Shown piece after piece: positions 1 to 7,870 of a stretch of 64,000 bases of DNA. The stretch spans positions 2,495,001-2,559,000 of the forward strand of contig NZ_CP088247.1 of NCBI RefSeq assembly GCF_021117295.1, in the 5' to 3' direction. This DNA is from Methylorubrum sp. B1-46 (GTDB lineage: Bacteria > Pseudomonadota > Alphaproteobacteria > Rhizobiales > Beijerinckiaceae). Made by a program: the position numbers and the translations under genes. The stretch's first letter is position 1; each line of letters begins with the position of its first letter. The notes under the pieces were generated by a model. That model was given only the letters and a program-made list of their open reading frames with translations. It was not told the origin of the DNA and ran no database searches.

Positions 1-1
1 T

Positions 2-238
2 GGCGGTCTCGTCGACAAGATGCCGATGGGCGCGGTGATGAACAAGGGCCTGACCATTCGCGCCGCCCAAACCCACGTGAACCGCTGGACCGACGACCTG
101 CTGCGGCGGATCGAGGAGGGCCAGATCGATCCCTCCTTCGTCATCACCCACCGGGCCGGGTTGGAACAGGGCCCGGAGATGTACCGGACGTTCCGGGACA
201 AGAAGGACAACTGCATCAAGGTCGTGCTGCGGCCCTGA
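2..238 (+). CDS. zinc-dependent alcohol dehydrogenase, C-terminal fragment (cut by window edge)
   Basis: The last 78 residues of an open frame that enters from the left edge. The tail contains [20 protein letters not shown] and a terminal [11 protein letters not shown]. This matches the C-terminus of the glutathione-independent formaldehyde-dehydrogenase-like class of zinc, NAD-dependent medium-chain alcohol dehydrogenases. The zinc-binding and Rossmann parts lie outside the window, so substrate and activity cannot be judged. A membrane-protein gene follows 38 bp after the stop and may be co-transcribed. Confidence 0.75.
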   Translation, partial: GGLVDKMPMGAVMNKGLTIRAAQTHVNRWTDDLLRRIEEGQIDPSFVITHRAGLEQGPEMYRTFRDKKDNCIKVVLRP

Positions 239-276
239 CCGGCCCCGTGAGTCCCGTCTCGAAAGGTGGAGGTGAC

Positions 277-849
277 ATGGCCCGCGACAGCCACGGATCG
301 AACGGGACGCTCGCCCGGATCGCGCCGGATTCCCGCCGACGGCCCGATCCGGCGACCGAAGGGCTCGCCCAGGGGCTCGGATGGTTCTCCCTCGGCCTCG
401 GCGCCGCTGAGATCGTCGGCGGGGCGGCCATCGCCCGCTGGCTCGGCAAGCCGGAATTGACGCCGGTCATCCGCGCCTACGGCGTGCGGGAGATCGTCAC
501 CGGCGTCGGCATTCTCGGCTCGAAGGATGCGACGCCCTGGATCTGGGGGCGGGTCGGGGGCGATGCCGTCGACATCGCCACCGTGCTGCCGGCCCTGGAG
601 GCGTCCAACCCGCGCCGGGGCAACGCGATGATCGCGCTGATGGCGCTGGCCGGCGCCACCGCTCTCGATGTGGTCTGCGCCCGCAACCTGTCGCAGGCGC
701 CACTCCGGCCCTCGCAGCGCGTGCGCCGCGACTATGGCAACCGCAGCGGCTTCCCCGAACCGCCGGAGGCGATGCGCGGCCGGGCGAGCGATTTCGAGCC
801 GCCCATCGACATCGTCGGGCCGCAGGCGATGCGAGCCTGGACGGCGTAG
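277..849 (+). CDS. small membrane protein of unknown function
   Basis: 190 residues. ATG 277 is chosen because AGGTGGAGGTGAC sits immediately before it; an in-frame GTG at 247 has no such site. The N-terminal 30 residues are polar. Three or four hydrophobic stretches follow, at about residues 32-55 (LGWFSLGLGAAEIVGGAAI), 65-85, 95-115 and 118-135, then a charged, proline-rich tail. This fits a small integral membrane protein with a cytoplasmic tail. I do not recognise a characterised family. It lies directly downstream of the alcohol dehydrogenase, an arrangement that suggests one transcript but gives no function. Confidence 0.75.
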   Translation: MARDSHGSNGTLARIAPDSRRRPDPATEGLAQGLGWFSLGLGAAEIVGGAAIARWLGKPELTPVIRAYGVREIVTGVGILGSKDATPWIWGRVGGDAVDIATVLPALEASNPRRGNAMIALMALAGATALDVVCARNLSQAPLRPSQRVRRDYGNRSGFPEPPEAMRGRASDFEPPIDIVGPQAMRAWTA

Positions 850-887
850 CTCGGTTTCCGGATGACAACCCCGGAAGCCGCTAGTTT

Positions 888-967
888 CCCTCTCTCCGCC
901 GTGCGGGGAGAGGGCTTCATGCCCCCTTGTCGGGGTATGAAGCGAGGCGGTAGCCGAAGGTGAGGGG
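888..967. repeat. intergenic double-hairpin repeat (short member of the CCCTCTCC family)
   Basis: Two adjacent hairpins: CCCTCTCTCC (888-897) pairs with GGGGAGAGGG (905-914), and CTTCAT..CCCC pairs with GGGG.ATGAAG (915-942). GTGAGGGGG follows at about 959-967. The base composition and the GAGAGGG ends resemble the two longer copies at 52194 and 60423. The element lies between the stop of the membrane-protein gene and the convergent DUF2336 gene, so it could also end transcription from either side. Confidence 0.6.
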
Positions 968-1001
968 GCTTGGACGGAGAGGCCTCATCTGAGCCCCGGC
1001 C

Positions 1002-2615
1002 TCACGCCGCGAGGCGCTGGCGCTCGCGATCCGCGCGGTAGCTGAGGATCAGATCCTCGGGGATCATCCCGGCGGCCACCGCCACGGCGATCGCGCGCGG
1101 CCGTGGGGTTCGCTTCGGTTCGACGACGATCTCGGGAATGATCGCGGCCTGGGACTCCGGCGCGGGGCCTGAGAGCTGCCCCGCCGCCGCGGCCCGGTCT
1201 GCCAGGAAATGCGCCATGATCTCGTCGGCGAGGCCGGCCAGCACGGTCTCGGCCGTGTCCGGCCCGATCTCGTCCGCCGATTCCATCACCGCCGCGCCGA
1301 TGCGCTCCTCCGGCCGGGGCGCCAGCGGCCACGCGGCGGCGGCGTCGGGCAGAACCGGTTCCGAGGCGGCGGGGCCTGCGGAGAGGATGAGGATGTCCGA
1401 CGGCGCTTCCGAGACGAACCCGTCCACGGCCTCCGGCGCCGTCAGGAGAATGGGCGCCTCGGCCGCTTCCCGCGCCTGGGCCTCGGCCTGCTCGTGCGCC
1501 AGGATGCGGGCCTCGTCGCGAGCCGCCTCGGCCTCGAAGCGGGCGAGCAGCGCCATCAGGCCGCGGGCCTCGGCGAAGGGCAGGGTCTCGCAGGCGGTCA
1601 GCGCCGCCTCGATCATCGAGCGGGCGAGCCGCGGTCCGTCCACGCCGTTGCGGCCGCCATTGGCGTCGCGCCAGACGGTCAGCCCCGCCCGGATCGACGG
1701 CAGCAGAAGGGCGGGCAGGCCGGCGCGGCGGTGAAGGGCAGCGAAGCCCGCGCCGTGCGGCTCCAGCATCAGCCCGGCGACGCGGGCGCGGCTGAGACCG
1801 CTCAGCTCGGCTAGCGTGATCTCGGCAAAGGGCAGGCGCAGGGAAAGGATCGCCCGCAGGATCAGTCCGGCGGTGAGCTGCTCCTGCACCCGCAGATGCG
1901 CCACGAGCCGCACGAGCTGCGCTTCGTCGGCCTCGTCGCTGAGCGCGAGGGCGGCGGCGTCGCGGGCCTCGCGCGCGGCGCGGTCGCCGCGCTCGGAACT
2001 GATCCAGCCGGCATCCTGGCCGAAACGCGAGAGCTGCTCGGCCATCAGGGCGACGATGGCGTGGCGCACCTCGATGGCGAGGTCGGTGCGGGTCAGCAGG
2101 GCCTGGCGCAGCTCCGCGTCGTCGCCGTGCCGCTCGACCATCCGCATCAGGGCAGCGGTGCCGATCGCCGCGAGCGGGTTGCGCGCGAGCGCGATCAGCG
2201 AGGGGGCGCCGCCCACCTCCGCCAGCGCCGCGGCGACCGGCTTCGACAGATCGGACCGCCCGGCCACCGCCGCACGGGTCTCCTCGCAGCCCATGGCGAC
2301 GCAATCGACGAGATCGGCATCCATCAGCACGGGGGAGCGCGCCAGGACGAGGCAGGCGATGTCCGGCTGGTCGGAGGCCAGCGCCACGATCAGCGGGCGC
2401 GGCGCCTGTTCGGATTCGGCGCAGGCCTGCGCCAGCGCCCGGCGTACCGCCGCGGCCGGATCGTCGAGCAGCGCGAGCAGCGCCGTCTTGGCCTCCCAGG
2501 CCGCCTCCGGCCCCAGGGTGCCCTGGAGATAGCTGCGCGTCAGGGTGCCTGCGGCCTCGGCGCGGCGCTCGGGCGTGGCGTTCTGGGTGAGGGCGAGGAA
2601 TTGGCGGAGGATCAT
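1002..2615 (-). CDS. DUF2336 domain-containing protein
   Basis: 537 residues. The first 330 or so are alanine- and leucine-rich helical repeats of HEAT-like character (for example LLALLDDPAAAVRRALAQAC) and match the alphaproteobacterial DUF2336 family, whose role is unknown. Residues about 345-380 look like a coiled coil rich in E, A and R, followed by a low-complexity linker. A conserved-looking end (IAVAVAAGMIPEDLILSYR) closes the protein. No signal peptide is seen, so it is probably cytoplasmic. The start overlaps the stop of the upstream transglycosylase gene by 4 bp (ATGA), which implies translational coupling and a shared task. Confidence 0.85.
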   Translation of the reverse strand: MILRQFLALTQNATPERRAEAAGTLTRSYLQGTLGPEAAWEAKTALLALLDDPAAAVRRALAQACAESEQAPRPLIVALASDQPDIACLVLARSPVLMDADLVDCVAMGCEETRAAVAGRSDLSKPVAAALAEVGGAPSLIALARNPLAAIGTAALMRMVERHGDDAELRQALLTRTDLAIEVRHAIVALMAEQLSRFGQDAGWISSERGDRAAREARDAAALALSDEADEAQLVRLVAHLRVQEQLTAGLILRAILSLRLPFAEITLAELSGLSRARVAGLMLEPHGAGFAALHRRAGLPALLLPSIRAGLTVWRDANGGRNGVDGPRLARSMIEAALTACETLPFAEARGLMALLARFEAEAARDEARILAHEQAEAQAREAAEAPILLTAPEAVDGFVSEAPSDILILSAGPAASEPVLPDAAAAWPLAPRPEERIGAAVMESADEIGPDTAETVLAGLADEIMAHFLADRAAAAGQLSGPAPESQAAIIPEIVVEPKRTPRPRAIAVAVAAGMIPEDLILSYRADRERQRLAA

Positions 2616-3748
2616 GAGCCGCTCCTGAGCCGCAAGGCGGAGGGGTCGAACAGGGAATTTTTCGAAGCCGTGGCGCTCGGCCGGTCCGGCATCGGCCCAG
2701 CCATCAGGGTGGCGGCCGGCTCCGAGGCCGTTGCGGTCGGCGCGGCCAGTCCGGCCGGCCGGCGCGGCGGTAGCGGCACGAGGATCGGTTCCGAGACGGA
2801 GGTGGCGTCCGCCACGCTCGCGGGCGCCGTCGCGGCGGGCGGCGTGGCCGTGCCGTCCGCCTCGCCCGCTCCGTCGGAGCGCGGGAAATAGGTCGGGGCC
2901 GTACGGGCGGCGGTGCTCGCGGCGCGGTTCTGCCAGAGCTTGGCCACGCCTTCCGAGATCGCGCCCTGGCGCCGGTCGGTCTGGAACAGCGAGCGCAGGC
3001 CGCCCTCCAGCGAGGCATAGGCCGTCGGCACGCTGGTCTCGGCCGCGGCGGTCGCGACCGGGGTCGCCACGCCCGAGGTCGTCTGGCTCAGGAGGCCGTA
3101 GAGTTCGGACGCGCTGCGCGGCCGACCGGCCCGGTCGTAGAACAGGCTGCGGTTGGCGGCGGCCGCCTCCGGCAGGTCGAGGGCGGCGGGGCGCGACGGG
3201 TTCGCCTGCGCCGAGGCGATCAGCGCGCTCGCCCCCTTCGCGCCGAGGACGTGGGCCGCGTAGAGGTCGCCGGCCGTCGGCTCGCGCCCGAGAGCCGCGC
3301 TCAGCGCCTCGCCGTTACGCTGCGTCAGCGCGCCGGCCATCGCCGCCGAGACCTTCGGATCGCGGCGCAGGTCGAGGATCGCCTGCCGTGCCGCCGGGTC
3401 CGCCACGGTGTAGCGGCCATCCGCGCCCGCGGTGATCGCGTCGGCGTAGGACGAGAGACCGAGCTTGGCCCCGGCATTCTTCATCACGCCGAGCCAAGTC
3501 TGCTCGATGAACTGGAACAGGCCCGTCGCCGTCGAAGTGCTCGCCTTGGCCGAGGGGTTGAGGCTCGATTCGCGCTGCGCCGTGGCGAGCAGGTAGTCGA
3601 AGCCGACGCCGCTCGTCTGCGCGCCCTCGCGGATCGCCTCGACGACCTCGCCGTTCGCCGCGGCGGTCCGCGCCGGAGCGGCGGTCTCGCGGTTGCCGAT
3701 GGGAGCATTGGTGAACAGGAACATGACGTGTCCCGCCGGGACCGTCAT
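2612..3748 (-). CDS. lytic-transglycosylase (SLT)-domain protein
   Basis: 378 residues. The SLT-type lysozyme fold covers about residues 33-185: the presumed catalytic glutamate is E60 in QRESSLNP, followed by TATGLFQFIEQTW (73-85) and a later HVLGAKGA segment. The remaining 190 residues are proline-, alanine- and threonine-rich and look disordered. There is no obvious signal peptide, so export, if any, is not Sec-type. An alternative start is ATG 3724. The expected chemistry is cleavage of the glycan strand of peptidoglycan between MurNAc and GlcNAc. It is coupled to the DUF2336 gene by a 4-bp overlap. Confidence 0.82.
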   Translation of the reverse strand: MTVPAGHVMFLFTNAPIGNRETAAPARTAAANGEVVEAIREGAQTSGVGFDYLLATAQRESSLNPSAKASTSTATGLFQFIEQTWLGVMKNAGAKLGLSSYADAITAGADGRYTVADPAARQAILDLRRDPKVSAAMAGALTQRNGEALSAALGREPTAGDLYAAHVLGAKGASALIASAQANPSRPAALDLPEAAAANRSLFYDRAGRPRSASELYGLLSQTTSGVATPVATAAAETSVPTAYASLEGGLRSLFQTDRRQGAISEGVAKLWQNRAASTAARTAPTYFPRSDGAGEADGTATPPAATAPASVADATSVSEPILVPLPPRRPAGLAAPTATASEPAATLMAGPMPDRPSATASKNSLFDPSALRLRSGS

Positions 3749-3826
3749 TCGGCCCCGCGAAGCCCGACATTCCTGCGCATATGGTAAAAGAAGCTTGAAC
3801 GATCCTGCCTCCGGCCCGCCGCATGC

Positions 3827-3848
3827 GCGAAAAGCTTAAGCTTTTCGC
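3827..3848. promoter_or_regulatory. perfect 22-bp palindrome between divergent genes
   Basis: Each half reads GCGAAAAGCTT and the two halves meet with no spacer. It lies 78 bp upstream of the transglycosylase start (3748) and 53 bp upstream of the divergent CitE-like gene (3902). A perfect 22-bp dyad is unlikely by chance. It could be an operator for a dimeric regulator of both genes or a mobile palindrome; the sequence alone does not decide. Confidence 0.4.
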
Positions 3849-3901
3849 CCGCTTGCGGAGGGCGCAGCCCGTCGAGCCCGCTGCGATCCATTGAAACCCG
3901 C

Positions 3902-4540
3902 ATGAGACCCGTCCCGGATCATTCCGAGCCTGACACCGCGCGCGGCGCCGTCATCGACCCGGCCGCTGTCGAAGCGGCGCTGGCGGCTGGGGCAGATGCC
4001 CTAGTGTTCGAGACGCCACCGCCGCCGGGCGTGATCGCGGATCTGCGAACACATCGGCCCGGCCTGACGATCTACGCCGCCCTCGACACGCCCGACGACC
4101 CGAGCCTTGAAGACCTGATGGCGCAGCGGCCGGACGGTATGCTGCTGCGCGATGCCCGCGCCGGCCGCGACGTGGCCGCCCTCGGCGCCCGGCTCGCCGT
4201 CTGCGAGGCACTGGTTGGCGTCCGCGATGGTGCGACGGCGATTCTCGCTGCCATCGGCCATCCCCTCGGCGTGCTCGAGGCCCGCAGCTTCGCCGGGGCA
4301 AGCCCCCGGCTCGCCGGCCTTTCCCTCGACAAGACGGCGCTCGCCGCGAGCCTGCGGGCGGCGGGCGCGCTTGCCCAGGCGCACGGCCTCATCCAACTCG
4401 CGGCGGCAGCGGCGGGCGTGGCCGTCTTCGAAGCGCTGACACTCGGCGAGGAACGCTTACCCGAGGGGCTTGCGACAGCCACGCCGTATGGCTTCAGGTG
4501 GGTCGTGTCGCGGCCCCCAGCGCCCGACGGCACCGGGTGA
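3902..4540 (+). CDS. HpcH/HpaI aldolase / citrate lyase beta-like protein (CitE-like), reduced
   Basis: 212 residues, about 70 shorter than a typical CitE or malyl-CoA lyase. The alternating pattern is TIM-barrel-like, for example ALAAGADALVFETPP near the start, DGMLLRDARAGRDVAALGARL and then ILAAIGHPLGVLEARSFAGASPRLAGLSLDK in pieces. A C-terminal GVAVFEALTLGEE follows. The metal-binding Glu/Asp pair typical of the family is not clear, so it may be degenerate or have another chemistry. The GST gene follows 37 bp downstream. The assignment rests on pattern only. Confidence 0.5.
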   Translation: MRPVPDHSEPDTARGAVIDPAAVEAALAAGADALVFETPPPPGVIADLRTHRPGLTIYAALDTPDDPSLEDLMAQRPDGMLLRDARAGRDVAALGARLAVCEALVGVRDGATAILAAIGHPLGVLEARSFAGASPRLAGLSLDKTALAASLRAAGALAQAHGLIQLAAAAAGVAVFEALTLGEERLPEGLATATPYGFRWVVSRPPAPDGTG

Positions 4541-4577
4541 GGCGGCCTCGCCCGCGAGCGGGACAGGAGAGGTTGGC

Positions 4578-5165
4578 ATGCTCACCGTCTACGGCGACCG
4601 CAAGTCGGGCAATTGCCTGAAGGTGGCCTGGGTCGCCGCCCATCTCGGGATCGATCTCGATTGGCGCGAAATCGACATCCTGAAGGGCGCGACCCGCACG
4701 CCCGACTTCCTCGCCCTCAACCCGGACGGGCGCGTGCCGACCCTGGTGCTGGAGGACGGGCGCAGCCTCGCCGAGTCGAACGCGATCATCGGCTACCTCG
4801 CCCGCGATTCCGGGCTGATCCCGGCGGATGCCTTCGCACAGGCGAAGATGTGGCAATGGCTGTTCTGGGAGCAGTATAGCCACGAGCCCTACATCGCCGT
4901 GCGCCGGTTCCAACTCCTCTATCTCGGCCGCACGGAGGCAGAACTCGATCCGAAGCTGTTCGAGCGGGGTCACGCCGCACTCGCCCTGATGGAGGGCGCA
5001 TTGGTGGACGGGCCGTTCCTCGTCGGCAACGATCTCAGCCTCGCCGACGTGGCGCTCGTGGCCTATACCCGCCTCGCGCACGAGGGCGGCTTCAACCTCG
5101 CGCCCTATCCGGCCTTGCGGGACTGGATCAGCCGCGTCGAAGCCGAACTCGGCATCACCGGTTAG
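4578..5165 (+). CDS. glutathione S-transferase family protein
   Basis: 195 residues. ATG 4578 has GGACAGGAGAGG just upstream. Residues 1-75 form the thioredoxin-like half: a catalytic-site region SGNCLKV at 10-16, NPDGRVPTL (48-56) with the cis-proline, and the glutathione-binding ESNAIIGYL (67-75). Residues 85-195 form the helical half, with the family's folding motif NDLSLADVALVAYTRL at about 151-166. It conjugates glutathione to electrophiles or acts in a related thiol reaction in the cytoplasm; the substrate is unknown. Confidence 0.9.
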   Translation: MLTVYGDRKSGNCLKVAWVAAHLGIDLDWREIDILKGATRTPDFLALNPDGRVPTLVLEDGRSLAESNAIIGYLARDSGLIPADAFAQAKMWQWLFWEQYSHEPYIAVRRFQLLYLGRTEAELDPKLFERGHAALALMEGALVDGPFLVGNDLSLADVALVAYTRLAHEGGFNLAPYPALRDWISRVEAELGITG

Positions 5166-5301
5166 AGGCGCCACTGCATCGGCTCGCCAGCCCTGCCTGT
5201 CCGCAACGCCCAGCGGACCCGCCTCACGGCCGATGACTTCGAGCGACCCGTGGAACGTCCCGCGCTCGGCACGGACCACCGAGTGGCGGATCCGTACAAG
5301 A

Positions 5302-5323
5302 CGGGGCGCCGATCGGCGCCCCG
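5302..5323 (-). terminator. perfect GC-rich hairpin after the glycine-zipper gene
   Basis: CGGGGCGCC (5302-5310) and GGCGCCCCG (5315-5323) flank GATC in a perfect dyad. It begins 10 bp past the stop of the minus-strand gene at 5333. On that strand only a short T-poor stretch follows, so it is a plausible but not classical terminator. It may also stop readthrough from the convergent GST gene. Confidence 0.5.
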
Positions 5324-5332
5324 GTTCCCGTG

Positions 5333-5614
5333 TCAGTATCGGTAGTCCCGGCGCGGATAGGCCTGTCCTGCGCCATAGCCGGCCCCGCGGGGCTGGACAC
5401 GGGAGCCGTAGTCGATTTCGCGTCGTGCACGGCGGTTGGCCAGGGCCCGTCCGGCCAGACAGCCGGCCACGGCACCGACCACGCCGCGCTCAGCCAGATA
5501 ATGGCCGGCGACGCCGCCGATGATCGCGCCCTTGATGCAGCCTTTGGCCTCCGCGGTCCCGACGCCGAGCAGCGTCATCACCGTCAGCATCGATGCCGTC
5601 GCAAGAACTCGCAT
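5333..5614 (-). CDS. secreted glycine-zipper (17 kDa surface-antigen-like) protein
   Basis: 93 residues. ATG 5614 follows GTGGGAGGAACGGC. Residues 1-21 are a signal peptide ending TAEA. A glycine-zipper stretch follows (KGAIIGGVAGHYLAERGVVGAV and AGCLAGRAL, residues 24-57), the pattern seen in outer-membrane-associated or YMGG/17 kDa antigen-type proteins. The last 35 residues are R-, Y- and G-rich. There is no lipobox cysteine at the cleavage site. The likely place is the periplasm or outer membrane; the role is not known. Confidence 0.75.
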   Translation of the reverse strand: MRVLATASMLTVMTLLGVGTAEAKGCIKGAIIGGVAGHYLAERGVVGAVAGCLAGRALANRRARREIDYGSRVQPRGAGYGAGQAYPRRDYRY

Positions 5615-5722
5615 GCCGTTCCTCCCACCTCGTGGCGTGAGAAACGGCGCTGTGCCCGCTCGCGTTCCGCGCCGCCGCGGAGCCGCGCAGGGCCATCTCG
5701 GGTGAAGTCGAAACTGTCCGCT

Positions 5723-5747
5723 CGACGAACCGGCATCCACTTCGTCG
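5723..5747. repeat. covarying stem-loop repeat, copy A
   Basis: Stem CGACGAA / TTCGTCG encloses the 11-nt loop CCGGCATCCAC. The same architecture with different stem bases recurs at 53408 and 59151. Before the IS inserted, this copy lay about 10 bp beyond the stop codon of the flavin reductase gene. Confidence 0.6.
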
Positions 5748-5806
5748 GAAAGCGCTTTAGAACCTATCTCGCTAGGCGCTGAGGCTCGGCGCCCTAGTTT
5801 GTCGGG

Positions 5807-6259
5807 ATGACCGAGCCTCGCAAGCGCCGCCCGAGCAAGCCGTCAGTTCTGGACGACGGCTATCGCCTGCCCGACGATCTGTGGGCGCGGATGGAGCGCT
5901 TGCTGCCTCCACGTCCGCCTCATCCTCTGGGCTGTCACAACCCGCGGACGCCCGATCGCAAGGCGATGGACGCGATCCTGTTCGTGCTGCGCACCGGATG
6001 CCAGTGGAACGCCCTGACCGCCACCGGGATCTGCACCTCTTCCTCGGCCCATCGCCGGTTCCAGGAGTGGACGCAGGCCGGGGTGTTCGAGGCGTTCTGG
6101 CGGGAGGGCCTGCTGGCCTACGACGATCTGGTCGGGATCGACTGGACGTGGTTGTCGCTGGATGCAGCCATGGGCAAGGCGCCCCTGGGTGGGGGAAAAA
6201 ACCGGCCCCAACCCGACCGACCGCGGCAAGCGCGGGGTCAAGCGCTCGGTGCTCACTGA
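5807..6259 (+). CDS. IS5-family transposase, N-terminal frame (orfA)
   Basis: 150 residues. It starts MTEPRKRRPSKPSVLDDGYR and holds the N-terminal DUF4096-like region (DDLWARMERLLPPRP, LFVLRTGCQWNAL, SSAHRRFQEW). The first catalytic-core aspartate is probably in VGIDWTWLSLDAAMG. The frame continues past GKAPLGGGK into unrelated sequence and stops at 6259. The G5A6 run at 6191-6201 is the likely slip site. A shift of +1 (or -2) there joins it to the second frame and gives a full DDE transposase of about 280 residues. Confidence 0.85.
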   Translation: MTEPRKRRPSKPSVLDDGYRLPDDLWARMERLLPPRPPHPLGCHNPRTPDRKAMDAILFVLRTGCQWNALTATGICTSSSAHRRFQEWTQAGVFEAFWREGLLAYDDLVGIDWTWLSLDAAMGKAPLGGGKNRPQPDRPRQARGQALGAH

Positions 6260-6659
6260 CGGACGCGGCGTCCCGATCAGCGTCGTCATCGCGGGCGCCA
6301 ACGTCAACGACCATCTTCTCATGGGTGAGACCTTGGACGCCGTACCCGTCGCCCGGCCCAAACCGACCAGACGCTCGCCCCTGCACCTGTGCCTCGACAA
6401 GGGATACGACTACGCCACCTCCCGGACCTTGGTCGAGGAGCGCGGCTTCACCCTCCACCTGCGCCGCCGAGGCGAGGAGATCCACGCCAAACGCCACCGC
6501 GGGGCCAAGGCGCGCAGATGGGTCGTCGAGCGCGCCCACGCTTGGCTCAACCGCTTCCGTGGCATCCTCATCCGCTGGCCCAAAAAGCCCCGGAACTACC
6601 GAGCCCTCGTCCACTTCGCCTGCGGGATCATCGCCGCTCAACAAACCCTACCGGAATAG
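6162..6659 (+). CDS. IS5-family transposase, C-terminal frame (orfB)
   Basis: Homology begins around residue 10 (VGEKTGPNPTDRGKRGVKRS) and runs to the stop 4 bp from the right IS end. It holds the rest of the DDE catalytic core: the second aspartate in LDKGYDYATSRTL and the glutamate in RRWVVERAHAWLNRFRG. A C-terminal NYRALVHFACGIIAAQ is usual for the family. The ATG at 6162 is probably not used; expression is more likely by frameshift from the upstream frame. Confidence 0.85.
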   Translation: MQPWARRPWVGEKTGPNPTDRGKRGVKRSVLTDGRGVPISVVIAGANVNDHLLMGETLDAVPVARPKPTRRSPLHLCLDKGYDYATSRTLVEERGFTLHLRRRGEEIHAKRHRGAKARRWVVERAHAWLNRFRGILIRWPKKPRNYRALVHFACGIIAAQQTLPE

Positions 6660-6663
6660 GTTC

Positions 6664-7272
6664 TTAGCCGCCACCCTTCGGTCGCCGCAGCTCGAACCGG
6701 TTCTCAGACTCGGTGGTGAAGTAGTCGAAATAGCCGCCGCGCAGGATTGGGCGCATGGCACCGGTATCGACCCGGCCGTCCTTCACGAAGCGGTCGTCCA
6801 CGTACATCGAGACCACCTGCCCGATCACCATGAAATTCGCCGGTTCACCGCCGCCGAGCGGCACCAGCGGCACGGTCTGAAGCCACTTGCACTCAATCGC
6901 CGCGGGCGATTCCGCGACGCGGGGCGGCCGCACGCGGCGCGACGGCGCGGGGGTCAACCCGGCAAAGCCGAACTCGCTCTCGCCCCGTGCCAGCGGCGCC
7001 GAGGTGGCGTTGACCGCCTCGCGCAGGTCGAAGGTGGCAAGGCTGCACACGAACTCGCCGCCCTCTTCCGCGAAGGTCATCGCGTCCTTGCGGCCCGAGG
7101 AGGAGAACATCACCATGTCGGGCTCGCCGCCGACCGCGTTGAAGAACGAGTAGGGCGCGAGGTTCACCCGGCCCGCCCGGTCCATGGCGCTGATCCAGCC
7201 GATCGGGCGCGGGGCGACGATGGCCTTGAGCGGATTGTGCGGCAGGCTGGGATTGTCGGCCTCGTAATGCAT
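6664..7272 (-). CDS. flavin reductase-family protein
   Basis: 202 residues. The FMN-binding split-barrel pattern is clear: IVAPRPIGWISAMDRAG near residues 18-34, NLAPYSFFNAVGGEPDMVMFSS at 37-58 in pieces, KDAMTF, and a later VIGQVVSMYVDD. Members bind FMN and reduce it with NAD(P)H or act as flavin-linked oxidoreductases in the cytoplasm. The stop codon TAA is formed by the TTA target duplication of the IS, so the protein ends normally (RPKGGG). A nitroreductase gene follows the same orientation 10 bp upstream. Confidence 0.85.
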   Translation of the reverse strand: MHYEADNPSLPHNPLKAIVAPRPIGWISAMDRAGRVNLAPYSFFNAVGGEPDMVMFSSSGRKDAMTFAEEGGEFVCSLATFDLREAVNATSAPLARGESEFGFAGLTPAPSRRVRPPRVAESPAAIECKWLQTVPLVPLGGGEPANFMVIGQVVSMYVDDRFVKDGRVDTGAMRPILRGGYFDYFTTESENRFELRRPKGGG

Positions 7273-7282
7273 GAAGCGTCTC

Positions 7283-7870
7283 TCAGAGCCGGGTGACGAT
7301 CTGGCTCAGATCCGGCCGCGGCCGGTCGGAGGGCACCTCCCGCGCCCGGCCGATATGGATGAAGCCGGCGATGCGCTCGGCCGGGTCGAGGCCGAGCGCG
7401 TCGAGCACCCGGCGGTCATAGGCGAACCACTCGGTGAGCCAGGAAGTGGCGTAGCCCGCGGCGTTGGCGGCGACCATGAGGTTCATGCAGACGGCGCCGG
7501 CCGAGAGCACCTGCTCCCATTCGGGGATTTTCACGTGCGGCGCCGCCTGGGACACGACGCCCACCACGACCGGCGCGTGGGCGAGGCGCTGCCGCTCCTG
7601 GGCGCGCCGCTTCTCGTCGGCTTGGGGGAAGTCGGCGAGAAAGGCCTGCTCGATGATGGCGCCGATGCGCTCGCGCGCCTCGCCCTCGATCACGAGGAAG
7701 CGCCAGGGGCTGAGCTTCCCGTGGTCGGGCACCCGCGCCGCGATCGCGAGCCAGCCGTCGAGTTCCTCGGGCATGGGGCCGGGCCCGTCGAGCAGCATCG
7801 GCGGCACCGAGCGGCGGGTTCGCAGCAGATCGAGGGTGATGCCGTCGGCGGTGTCTCGAATCTCGGTCAT
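7283..7870 (-). CDS. nitroreductase-family FMN oxidoreductase
   Basis: 195 residues, the usual length. Motifs: LLRTRRSVPPML at about 12-23 (the FMN-phosphate arginines), PDHGKLSPWRFLVIEG at 46-61, and near the end GYATSWLTEWFAYDRRVLDALGL in pieces and ERIAGFIHIG. The frame is open far upstream, but homology starts at MTEIRDTADG, so ATG 7870 is taken although no strong ribosome site precedes it. It probably reduces nitro groups or quinones with NAD(P)H. Ten base pairs separate it from the flavin reductase gene, suggesting a two-gene redox operon. Confidence 0.88.
   Translation of the reverse strand: MTEIRDTADGITLDLLRTRRSVPPMLLDGPGPMPEELDGWLAIAARVPDHGKLSPWRFLVIEGEARERIGAIIEQAFLADFPQADEKRRAQERQRLAHAPVVVGVVSQAAPHVKIPEWEQVLSAGAVCMNLMVAANAAGYATSWLTEWFAYDRRVLDALGLDPAERIAGFIHIGRAREVPSDRPRPDLSQIVTRL

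Larger units (their letters stand above)
5760..6663 (+). mobile_element. IS5-family insertion sequence (IS427/IS1031-like), 904 bp
   Basis: Imperfect terminal inverted repeats start GAACCTAT at both ends (left GAACCTATCTCGCTAGG, right read inward GAACCTATTCCGGTAGG, 14 of 17 identical). The element is flanked by TTA at 5757-5759 and TTA at 6664-6666, a 3-bp target duplication. It carries two overlapping transposase frames linked by a probable programmed frameshift. Both ends and both frames look intact, so it may still be mobile. It inserted in the stop codon of the convergent flavin reductase gene and regenerated it. Confidence 0.9.
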
